Positions 49,802 to 60,179 of a stretch of DNA of 64,000 bases are shown here, one piece after another. Within the stretch, counting starts at the first letter, position 1, and each line of letters starts with the position of its first letter. Under the pieces are notes generated by a model that saw only the letters and a list, made by a program, of their open reading frames with translations, did no database searches and had not been told where the DNA came from. The position numbers and the translations under genes are program-made. This DNA is from Sparassis latifolia (lineage: Eukaryota; Basidiomycota; Agaricomycetes; Polyporales; Sparassidaceae), in the NCBI GenBank assembly GCA_018466975.1, contig CM031554.1, forward strand, positions 868,001 through 932,000. The letters are read 5' to 3'.

Positions 49802-51619
49802 GATGGCCCACCGATGGGGGGACGACCGATGGGATATGGTCGTGGTCTGCGACTCTTTCCCACTGCTTATGTATCTGAACTACCTCCGTTCACATTATCG
49901 AAACCAAGTGCACGAACACGCGAGCTAAGGGAGGGAAGCAGGATTAATTTCACCCAGAATCGTCGATCAGACCCTCGATCCCATTCATGAAGACACGCGA
50001 GAACACGCGGAGACACGGTGGTTGCAACGTGATGACTTCGCGTAATACTGTATTCCACAGACAGTCCGTGCCGTGTCGACGCGCCGTAGGTCGGTGAACG
50101 CCAGTGCTTGACCCACCTTCACTTTCGCCGATGGGTAATTTAACTCGAAAGGCCGCCAGGCGGCGGCGGAACTTGCTGCGGACAGAATTGCCACAAAACA
50201 AATAACGCACAACAACTGTGTAAAAGGACACTACTTTGGGTCGGGACTGCTCTCCGACAAGAACTCAGATAACATCAGCATGACTTATTAAGGGACGACA
50301 CCTACAGCACTTCGCAATTCTTGCATCGTGGCGTTGTCGTATCGGAGATGCATTCATGCCAGTGGTCCCACGACCTTGGCTTCAATGCATCCCCCTCTTC
50401 TGACACGCTTGGGAACTGCAGAAGTATATACACCAAAAAATCAGCCGCCAGCGTGCAGGCGACTGCCGGCCGAAACACAGCATCTGTCTCGTCTGTCTCA
50501 AGATCCAGGGTGAGAGATAGATTGTCGTAATATTGTGAGGTAATAGAAGAAAGGGTTTGACAGAGGTCCGAGTGTACCTGTGGACCGGTAGATGAGTATC
50601 CCGCCCAGGATGAAATATTTGTTCCAAACCGCCTTGAACGGAACAATGAGAAAACACTTGAGAATCGCAGAAACATTTGTGGAAGGTCTAGGAAGATTTT
50701 TCAGACTAAAAAAGTATTGTCTTAAATATGCAGAGGCATTATATGAATTCTCGTCACATTTGATAGTTGTAAGTATACCCCGACGGCGAACATACTTGGT
50801 TCGTCGAGGCCTGTCGTAGACATTCCTAAGCCCACTAGGGCGAAGGCGGATATCGTATTATAAACATTGTAAGCACATTTTCCCGGAGGGTTAATTAAGC
50901 GTTCAGTAATTATTACATGATTTTGCGGCGCGTCTTCGGCGGGAGACAAACATGGTGGGCCAGAGAGGGCAGTGCCGCGACTGCTAGGAGAACGACGTCA
51001 AACATTGCGAGAATACAGACAGACCGTCGCCGAGGAAGGAAGAGAAAGTCGTGCAGGTCGGCGCATAAGCAGCTCTTCTATATCTTCATCAAAGCCCTGA
51101 TCGGACCATCTCGCGGAAATAAAGAGCAGCGGGGACTACAACATATAAGACGATATTCTCAGATCCTACAAATCTATGGCTGGATGTACGGTCGTCACAT
51201 CAGATACCGCTGATCGAGCGCAGAACACACGTCGCCAATGTTGAAGAATCTCTGGCCCGGGGGAAAGGGTACCTCGACCAGCTGACTGTAGAAGGCATGA
51301 CTCAATCAGAAGGAACTTGACGTATACTTATGATCTGAGGTACCTACATCAAGAGATCCATAATTTACTCATAGAGTTGCACTGTACGACCTTCAGAAGG
51401 TCAGAAGGTCGTATTCAATGCATACGTGCAAACTGGAGAACACCTGTCAGCTGGGCGAAGTTCCTCACGCTGTCACATGTCAAGTGTTTGCCTTATCGAG
51501 CTTCAAATTCGTTGAAGGCAAGCATGCATTCGAACTTCTAAGCTAGAAGAAACTTGCAGACATTCTCCGAGCGAATCAGCGCCAAATAGAAACACATCGT
51601 TCCCAGTAAAACCAATGCT
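49802..51619. other. Unassigned 1.8 kb; possible damaged membrane-protein gene (minus strand)
   Basis: On the minus strand between about 51010 and 49950 several hydrophobic stretches appear, with plausible splice signals between them. They are MFDVVLLAVAALPSLAHHV, YNTISAFALVGLGMSTTGLD, VWNKYFILGGILIYRSTG, AVACTLAADFLVYILLQFPS and MLCVICFVAILSAASSAAAW. They could belong to one multi-pass protein, but no family was recognised and continuous splicing could not be confirmed. The right-hand part (51.0-51.6 kb) shows nothing. Confidence 0.3.
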
Positions 51620-53371
51620 CTATGAAACGCGACGCAGGTGCATGAGTAGTGCATGATACACGAACGCTGTGAAAGTGGTACTCACCCATGTGCAACCACC
51701 GATTATAGGTAATCGACCTTGGTCACGACCTCCTCCCGCACCCTGGAACTCCGACACTTTGCTATAACCAGCGAGCCCCATGCTGATCTCGAGCTCTGCT
51801 AGCACGCTCCGCAGGACCTCCTCCACGCCAGCTTGACCACCCACTGCGAGCCCGAAAAGGATAGGGCGAGCTAAAAGGACTGCTTGGGCACCGAGCGCGA
51901 GGGCCTGAAAGATTATGATCATAGGTAAGCATGCTATGATTCACCATCGCACTGACAAGCACACCTTGAAGACATGCGTCCCGTTGCGGATACCCGAGTC
52001 GAAAAGTACGGTTAACTTTCCGGATCTTTGCGCTTCGCGGATGCTTGGCGCCTTGCATATGGTCTCAAGAGCGTATATAGATGGAAGTGCCCCGTCGATC
52101 TGACGTCCCCCTGTTCAACGAAAGTCAAATAGATCCATGTGCAACTCTATGCAGGAGAGCAGGAAGCATACCATGATTAGAAACTACGATCCCATTGGCG
52201 CCGACCTCTATCGCTTTCTCCGCATCCTACAAGTATCGTCAAACCTCAGAACGTACAACACAGGCAGGAGAACTTATAACCCACCCGGACGGTCTGTATG
52301 CCCTTTAGAACCAGGGGGCCTTTCCAATTATCTCTGATGAATCGAAGGTCCTCCCACGTCCTGCATTCGCCCGAATGAACTTCCTGTACGTACGCGACAC
52401 CGAGTTTCATGTCGCGCTTGGCGAGCTCATCACCCTCCCGCACACCTTGGTCTATGGCAGCGGCATTGTACGGGAACGCCGGTTGATAGTGGATGGGCTC
52501 CAGGCCATGGCGAGCCATGAAGACGGGATCAGACATAAGATTCTGCGCGCCGACTCCATGAATCGCGGGAGCATATGCGCGGGACAGGTCATGTGTTCTC
52601 CAACCATTAATGTTTGTGTCGAGTGTGACAACAAGCGCGGAAAATCCGTTAGCCTTGGCGCGCGCAAGGAGCGAGAGAGTAATTTCATCACTGCGAGGCC
52701 TGATATGTCCGCCGAAGCATGAGCGGGACAGACAATATGCGAAGTAAGAGGAAGACGTACCAGTACAACTGAAACCAGCGAACGGAGTTCGGTCCATTTG
52801 CCTGTGCGACGCTTTCGAGCGATCGAGTGGAGGGAGTGCTGAGCACCATGGGCACATGAAGCTTCCCAGCTGCACGAGCGGTTGCAAGTTCGCCCTCTGG
52901 ATGTACAAGACCCTGTGCACCCATTGGACTAATGAACAGCGGGCAGGGAAGTTTCACGCCGAAGATGGTCGTCTTTCAACGCCACATATGAGTATGCAAA
53001 TGTTAGACGATAGCGATGTTGTACCTCGAGGTCCCGCATAGCGGTGTCTATCAGCATCTGGGGAACGATCTTCCACCGCTCAAATGCGCGTATGTTGTCG
53101 TTCGAGGTCTGATACGTTCCTGCGCCACTTGAGACATACTGAAACGCAGCTGCATATAAAATGTTGAGTACAGAGGTACATAGGGTAGAAAATACTTACC
53201 GACGTCGTCCTTCAGAACTTGACGGGCTTTCTCCTCTAGCTCTGCAAATTTCACCGTGCCCAGCGCTGGTGGAGGAAGTCTACTCGAGTAGAGCTCCCCC
53301 GCATAGCCTGACCAACGCTGGGGTACGACTACGACTACGCCAGCTTCAGGGATAGGTGCGGGTTCAGTCAT
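51620..53371 (-). CDS. FMN-dependent 2-hydroxy-acid dehydrogenase (lactate/glycolate oxidase family)
   Basis: Oxidises an L-2-hydroxy acid with FMN in a TIM barrel. The start [16 protein letters not shown] at 53371 is followed by [17 protein letters not shown]. Next come [63 protein letters not shown] and [14 protein letters not shown]. The active-site His motif [16 protein letters not shown] is assembled across an intron near 52115-52160. Then come [11 protein letters not shown] and [22 protein letters not shown]. There is no N-terminal cytochrome b5 domain, unlike yeast CYB2. The last exon after GGCTW near 51690 is uncertain, so the C-terminus is approximate. A broken second copy lies at 58480-59922. 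Confidence 0.85.
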
Positions 53372-54122
53372 CTTCTCAGACTCGTAGCTCTCTTGCTAGA
53401 GAAACGAAGTTAGCAGCGACTGGAGAGGAGCCAACGTATTGGGGGAGTGGGAGTTTTGTCAGGAAAGTCTAATACTTCGGAGAAGGCACAAGGGATGAGG
53501 GACCAATATCCAACGGAGAGCCGCTTGCTGTCCTCCTGACATTTATTCTGTGCGTCGGACCGAGGTCAACCCGTGAGTAATGCCCCACGCCATCGCGAAG
53601 AAGGTGATTGTTCGCGATAATTATCGCCCAAGTGCACTTTGAAATGATGAGAGGTGACAATGGCGAGCTCAGCGACAACTCACCATGTCGCCGCTGTGCG
53701 CCTGTTATGATTCTCTCGAGTCTCGACATACTAAGAGATCGCGCAACCACCCATTAGCAACGCAGATAATCTTCGTCCAATAGTCGTTTGTATGAGTCGA
53801 GATCCGCCCTTGAATAACGTTTGTAAACTTTGAAAGGCGGTATATGGATCGAAACATTGACAATAGCGGCAGAAAGCTTCAGGCCTCCCGAAGTGACTCA
53901 TACGGGAGAGATTGAACGTAATTATTGAACGCGTCCTCCATGAGACTCGATCGCCGATCACATCCACCGTCCGGGCCGCCCGAGTCGTGATCCCTAGTCA
54001 TCTAGCATGTCCTACGGCCCCGAGCAACTGTACGCGGAGCAGGAAAGTGGTCAGAGAAAACCAGCCTTTACCGCTGATGGAGTCTACTACAAGTGGAACA
54101 AAGAACTTGAGGCACGGGTAAT
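53372..54122. other. Intergenic between the FMN-dehydrogenase and the iron-ADH gene
   Basis: No gene recognised. The first 140 nt recur at 59923-60052 in the tandem copy. The rest is absent there, because it belongs to the segment lost with the iron-ADH gene. Confidence 0.5.
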
Positions 54123-55491
54123 CTAATCGACAACCATTTCCAAGATCTCCAAGATCTGCTCCCTCCTTACCAGTGGTACAGGATTAGACTCGCTCCAAAT
54201 GTCCTGCAGGCTGTTTTCCGCCAGCGCATCCAGCTTGTCCCGGCCCACCCCCACCTCCTTCAGGCTCCTCGGCAAGCCAAGTGAGCGCACGAATGCATCG
54301 ATCATGTCCCCCAGATCAGCTTCATCCTCCTTCAGTCCAGCCTCCTGCGCCACAACCCGCATGACGTCCACGCTCCACAATAACGTGAGCACCGCCTTCT
54401 GTCGCTCGACATTTGCGCCGTGGGCAGCATTGTATTTGCACACTGCAGGGAGCAGAATGCAGCTTGTTTCGCCATGCCCGACGCCCAGGGGACCCAGCAT
54501 GTGGCCAATCGCATGAGAACCTCCCAGGGGCACGTAATTGCGGAAGACAGCGCCAATGGCATCGATGAGACCTAACTGGCAAGCGAGGTGTGCCTCGATG
54601 TCGCTTTTATCGCGTTTGCACCGCAGGAGGCCTGGGACAAGTTGGCGCAGGCCACGCTCTGCGTCCGCATCGCTCGATAGGTTCGAGCGGAGTGAGCACA
54701 GGACCTCGACGGAGTGATCCACTGCACGCATGCCTGATGAGAGCCAAAGAGAATCTGGCGTCGCCATTGTCAGCCCAGGATCGAGTACCACGAGGGCGGG
54801 CCCGCCACGCTTAATCGGAGGGAGGAACTGATGCTTTTGTAGGTTGCTGTCTTCAGTGGCCCCCGCGGGGTTACTATATTCACCTCCGGAAAGTGAAGTA
54901 GGAATGCAAATTAGAGGGATCGTCGGGTCCTTAGTGCCCTCGACAGAAGGGTTCATGCTGGTTGGTAGGCGCCGCAGGTCCTCGGCAACCGCGACGTCGT
55001 TGGCCAGTGCCTTCGACGGACAGAGCTTCAGTCCGGATCAAACATTTGAAAAGGAAATTAATACTGACTATTGCGACCAGCTTTGCGCCGTCCGAAAGAC
55101 TGCCCCCTCCGAGTGTAACGATCAAATCAACCTGAAGCTGCTGACACTCGTTCACGACTTTGATAACTTCGCTCCAGAGCGTGTGGCTCTTCATCCCTAC
55201 CGTCTTGCCAACGACTTTCTCTCCTAACGCAGCCTCCAATCGTTTCAGCGCATCCGTGTTCCGTGCGAGCGATCCCGACGCCAAGACGTACACACGCGAG
55301 CTGTGAAAGGTATCGGCAACATGACGTGCGCAGGCAACCTCGAAAGGTAAGCCATATGATATATGACAGAAATTGCCGAATCGGTGAGATGGGACGCGGA
55401 CGGGATCGAATCCTCGAGGCGGTGGGGGAAAGGCAGGACGATACGTCTCTTCACCGTAGGTGAACTTGGACGTCATGGATCGGTCGAACAT
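54123..55491 (-). CDS. Iron-containing alcohol dehydrogenase / maleylacetate reductase family
   Basis: NAD(P)H-dependent group III dehydrogenase. Exon 1 begins MFDRSMTSKFTYGEETY (55491; an alternative Met is at 55476) and holds the nucleotide-binding motif VDLIVTLGGGSLSDGAK. After one intron near 55090, exon 2 gives LANDVAVAEDLRRLPTNM, PTSLSGGEYSNPAG and VVLDPGLTMATPDSLW. The metal-ligand regions are GMRAVDHSVE and GGSHAIGHMLGPLGVGHGE. It ends ILEILEMVVD at 54123. The PTSLSGGE and GHMLGPLGVGHGE sequences favour the maleylacetate-reductase branch, which acts in aromatic catabolism. Length is about 440 residues. It lies between the FMN-dehydrogenase and an ICMT copy in the tandem unit. Confidence 0.85.
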
Positions 55492-56187
55492 TGCAGGAGA
55501 TGAGATTGAGAACTTGATGAGCGTCTGCTTATCAACATCGCCGCTGAGACGTCGATTCAGTGGTCAACGTTCAACGTTCATGCGCCCGGTTTTGATGGGT
55601 TGAGCGGCTGCAGAGATACACGGGAAGGATGCCGAAGGAATCACTGCGGTACCCTGCTTTACCATTGTCCGATCCTTCTGTCAGGTGTGACTTTGACTTA
55701 CAAAGTTCGTCTTCTGCAAAATCGGCCCCGAAGAATGAGGCTGCTGAGCGCTGATTGCCCACGTCTGCGGTGCGCATAATAATTGCCCAAGCCAATATTC
55801 ATTCGGTGTTGACATGCCCGTGGGACACTCGAAGTCAACCGGTTATAGCGGTATATCTGTAACACATAAAGATTGCGTGCAAGAGTTAGCACATGTTGAT
55901 GACTTTAAGATGATGCGGGATGACCCACACCTGCCAGTGCAAACTATTACAGCATTTTGCACGGGGTCCATGACGGAGCGGCCGAGTCAGAGAGTCGGTA
56001 GCATACCTCATTACGGCCGAACTCTCACACCGGCGGAGGAAGCAGATGGTTGGACGCACGCGTGAATGAAGGACAGATCTAGACGTTTTCAGGCTAATAT
56101 TCCGAGGACACAAAGCGACTAACAACTCCTACGCGCACGATAACCAGCCACTACTAAGAACAGGATCAGTCCATGTGTCCGTTACAA

Positions 56188-57004
56188 TTAATACACGAAC
56201 GGGATGAGTTTGTACGGAGTGACCCTAGACCACTTCTCCCACTGATCACCGAACTCCTTCTTCAGGGTCCTATCTTCCTTCGACAGCCTGCTCACTCCTG
56301 AAACAACAAAGATGATCCAGAAGCTCAGCCACAAGACCACACAGGAATTCCGTGCGGTCGCACTGAATCTGTCCAAATTCGACCACCACGAACCAGGGTC
56401 GAGAGACCACAAGACTGCGCCGATCATCTGCATAATCCCGCCAGTGTAGCTCGGGTGCCGGACGATGGAATATGGGCCAGCGGTAACGAGTCGATGCTCG
56501 TCTTTCACAGAGAGTTCGTATGTGAAGAACCGTCCGAGTGTGCGATAGCACCACCAGCGGACGAGACCGCCCATGCCTATCAACGCCCAGCTTGCGGCGA
56601 ATGTTTTCGTGACACGCAACGCCGCTGCCAGGCGATGGGAGAAGAAGAGACATATGCCCAGAGAGAGAAGGATATTGCTGAGAGAGAGAAGGATATTGCT
56701 GGGAGAGAATAACAGCGATCTCAGCCACCGCTGTAATGACCGCCACGGACTTAAACAACCCATGTCAAATATTGCGAGAGACAGATCGTAGAAGGAATAC
56801 CTTGTTAACGTAGAGCAAGGTATTCAAATTCCCGCGCGATATACTATCTGGTCTGCCATACTTCGACAGTTCTGAGGGTTTAGGAGGCGGATTGGGAGAC
56901 GTCAAGCCAATGAACATGAAGACTGCATTAGATGCTAACAAGGGTATCTTCAAAAGAGGAGTGCTGAGAAGGGGAACAGAAGTGAGGAACATATCGACTG
57001 GCAT
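56188..57004 (-). pseudogene. ICMT copy A, frameshifted
   Basis: Exon 1 (MPVDMFLTSVPLLST to LLYVNK, start 57004) and the intron match copy C. In exon 2 the frame SVAVITAVAEIAV...PSPGSG runs into GVACHENIRR instead of LRVTKTF. A one-base insertion has turned GGCTTGCG into GGCGTTGCG near 56625. Downstream, the usual core continues in another frame (GRFFTYELSV, VRHPSYTGGIM, KKEFGDQWEKWSR, KLIPFVY). It also has an 18-nt in-frame tandem duplication giving SLSQQYPSLSQQYPS. Function would need an alternative splice that is not evident. Confidence 0.75.
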
Positions 57005-57085
57005 GTTACACTGACCTGCTCACAGTTTATATACGCAAGCCTTCTCCAGCTTTCTAGCCGTTGCCCTGTTGGGAACGAAGAAGAC

Positions 57086-57364
57086 ATGGGAAAGTGGAGA
57101 TACGCTGGCTCATGTCTTCAAGAAGAATTTTCCTCCGGATCTTTGTTGGCCGAAGAATCCTATTCGCAGTCAATAGAAGAATACCAATGTGACTATGGAA
57201 GCGAAAACGGCAAACCCGGCATGCGCTCGATACAATTCGATGGAGAGTTTAGCAGGGGTAGATGTCAGCGGCTTCAGAGCGTGGCGCTGCCGGCTGTCTT
57301 CTCGACATGTGAACTGCGGTACCACTGTGGTGTTCACAGCCTAAGTGAGAACCAGCCGCCATGA
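57086..57364 (+). other. Small divergent ORF (92 codons), counterpart of that at 10588-10815
   Basis: Begins MGKWRYAGSCLQEEF and contains ENGKPGMRSIQFDGEF, as in copy C, but extends further. No recognised domain. It is diverged from copy C by both conservative and non-conservative changes. Confidence 0.25.
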
Positions 57365-58000
57365 TGCTGCTTAGCAGGATCGTTCTATAAGACGTACCGT
57401 TTTCTCTTGCCTTGCACTTTGTGTGAATGAAGTTGGTGGCCACGTGCAAATATGATCTGCAGCTGAAGCATTAAAGCAACTGTTGGAAAAGAGTAATCTT
57501 GCGACTACCTGTAACTTGGAAATAATAGATGAGCAACCGATATCCTTATCGAAAAGGAGTCCCTACACGTTACGTTGGCCATGACGCGACCCGTTAACAC
57601 TTGACACAGAAGGCAAGTCTACTATCAAGTTTCACCACAGGAAGGTAGAAGAAGCGAGCCATTACGTGTGTTGATGCCAAACTGGTGCAGACGTTGAACC
57701 TTCTTTGATTGTGGGATACCTCTCCACGCAGGCCACGTCCTACGAGATGCATCATGGGAGTGCGGTGTCCGCGCCCACTGACTAATCGCTTCCTCACGCA
57801 GTGATGGGACTAATTACAGAGGAAAGGTTATGAGCAAGTTACAACCCACAAGTACTGACCTCGCTCACAATCTGTGAAAAACTTGCCACTTAGTGCGGGA
57901 TTCTGAAGCCTGGAGTTTGTATATAACTTGGATCATATTGAGCAAAGAAACGGAATGCTGGATATTCATTGAGGATACGGAAGACAGGCGCGCTCTGTCA

Positions 58001-58326
58001 AGAGCAATTGCTGGGCACTGGGCAGCTGGTGCCACAGTGGGGCCCCTCACTAGCACTGACGACGGAAAAGCAAAGAAACCGATGTATAAGCGGGACCGAG
58101 TCAAATACCGCGAGCATTCCCGTGCGCTACATGATGCGGCAATCAATATCCGTGTCAGGCTGACAGCAGTGAGCACTATGTAGTCAGCTAACGGCGACTT
58201 CACGCAAAGACGTTGGTGGTAGCCAGCTAGCACCATGACTGCAGGCTTGAAGTGAAGATGTCGATTGGCGATGCATCTCGGATGGCTCTCTACAAACGGA
58301 GGGATGAAGAGCCAGAAGCTGGACAA
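58001..58326. other. Junction filler between tandem units
   Basis: Unique sequence between the end of repeat A and the ICMT fragment. No gene recognised. Confidence 0.45.
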
Positions 58327-58450
58327 TCATATAGCGATATAGGCGTTCCGTGTCACCGTACCGAAGGAACTGAAGTTCGCGCACCACGAGCCAGGGTCGC
58401 CGGCCCACAGGGGGTTGCCAATCGTGAGCATAATGAGATAGGTATAGCAC
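58327..58450 (-). pseudogene. Internal ICMT fragment, fused to the FMN-dehydrogenase relic
   Basis: A stretch of about 40 codons reads TYLIMLTIGNPLWAGDPG followed by SWCANFSSFGTVTRNAYIAI. It matches the middle of ICMT copy D (SYTGMIMLAIGNFLWANES and SWWANFGSFG) better than A-C. It has no start, intron or C-terminus and is joined within about 30 nt to the FMN-dehydrogenase copy at 58480. Confidence 0.75.
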
Positions 58451-58479
58451 GGATGCCTAGCGCGAGAGCCTGGAAGATT

Positions 58480-59922
58480 ATGATCATAGGTAAGCATGCT
58501 ATGATTCACCATCGTACTGGCAGTGCACCTGGAAGACATGCGTCCCGTTGCGGATACCCGAGTCGAAAAGTACGGTTAACCTTCCGGATTTTCGTGCTTC
58601 GCGGATGCTTGGCGCCTTAAATATGGTCTCAAGAACGTATATACATGGAAGTGCCCCGTCGATCTGACGTCCTCCTGTTCAACGAAAGTCAAACAGATCC
58701 ATGTGCAACTCTATGCAGGAGAGCAGGAAGCATACCATGATTAGAAACTACGATCCCATTGGCGCCGACCTCTATCGCTTTCTCCGCATCCTATAAGTAT
58801 CGTCAAACCTCAGGACTTACAGCGGCGGAGGTAGGAGAACTTAAAAAGCACACGGACAGTCTGTATGCCTTTTAGAACCAGGGGGGGCCTTCCCAGTTAT
58901 CTCGGAGGAACCGTATGTCCTCCCACGTCCTGCACTCGCCCGAATGAACTTCCTGTACATACGCGACACCGACTTTCATGTCGCGCCCGGCGAGCTCATC
59001 ACCGACCCGCACACCTTGCGGGATTGTGCGAACGCTGGTTGATAGTGGACGGGCTCCAGGCCGTGGCGAGTCATGAAGACAGGATCAGACATAAGATTCT
59101 GCGCGCCGACCCCGTGAATCGCGAGCATATGCGCGGGACAGGTCGTGCGTTCTCCAACCATTCACGTTTGTGTCGAGTGTGACAACAAGCGCGGAAAATT
59201 CGTTAACCTTGGCGCGTGCCAGGAGCGAGAGGGTAATTTCATCACCGCGGGGCCTTATATGTCCGCCGAAGCATGAGCGGGACAGTTAATATGCGAAGTA
59301 AGAGGAAGACGTACCAGTACAACTGGAACCACCGAACGGAGTTCGGTCCATTTGCCTGTGCGACGCTTTCGAGCGATCGAGTGGAGGGAGTGCTGAGCAC
59401 CATGGGCACATGAAGCTTCCCAGTTGCACGAGCGGTTGCAAGTTCATCCTCTGGATGCACAAGACCATGTGCACCCATTTTGGACTAATGAACAGCGGGC
59501 AGGGAAGTTTCACGCGAAGGTGGTCGTCTTTCAACGCCACATATGAGTATGCAAATGTTAGACGATAGCGATGTTGTACCTCGAGGTCTTGAATAGCGGT
59601 GTCTATCAGCATCCGGGGAACGATCTTCCACCGCTCAAATGCGCGTATGTTGTCGTTCAAGGTCTGATACGTTCCTGCGCCACTTGAGACATACTGAAAC
59701 GCAGCTGCATATAAAATGTTGAGTACAGAGGTACATAAGGTAGAAAATACTACTTACCGACGTCGTCCTGCAGAACTTGACAGGCTTTCTCCTCTAGCTC
59801 TGCAAATTTCACCGTGCCCAGCGCTGGTGGAGGAAGTCTACTCGAGTAGAGCTCCGCCGCGTAGCCTGACCAACGCTGGGGTACGACTACGACTACGCCA
59901 GCTTCAGGGATAGGTGCAGGTT
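58480..59922 (-). pseudogene. FMN-dependent 2-hydroxy-acid dehydrogenase, broken tandem copy
   Basis: Nearly identical to 51900-53371 over its length, including introns, and truncated at the 3' end just inside ALALG. The start codon is lost: MTEPAP has become DEPAP, with a TAG upstream. A 2-nt insertion near 59478 (CATTTTGG for CATTGG) shifts [12 protein letters not shown] into ISPKWVHMVL. The short segment around RVGDELAGRDM also differs and has lost bases. These lesions make it a pseudogene. Confidence 0.85.
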
Positions 59923-60179
59923 CATCTACTCAAACTCGTAGCTCTCTTGCTAGAGAGACGAAGTTAGCAGCGACTAGAGAGGAGGCAATGTATTGGGGGA
60001 GTGGGAGTTTTGGAAGGCAAGCCTAATACTTCGGAGAAGGCACAGGGGATGAGAGACGAATATCTCAAGTTTGTCTTCTGCAAAATCGGCCCGAAGAATC
60101 CGAGGCTGCCTACGACTGCGGTGCGCATAATAATTGACCAAGCCAATATTTATTCGGTGTTGACATGCCGTGGGACACT

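Larger units (their letters stand above)
55870..58000 (-). repeat. ICMT-bearing repeat block, copy A (inverted relative to C)
   Basis: Aligned by eye with copies B (60180-62325) and C (10340-11934). A and B share a longer stretch than C, including about 500 nt beyond the ICMT upstream region. They share the sequence around TATAACTTGGATCATATTGAG and diverge near 58003 and 62325. Between about 57005 and 58000 there is no gene apart from the small conserved ORF. Confidence 0.8.
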
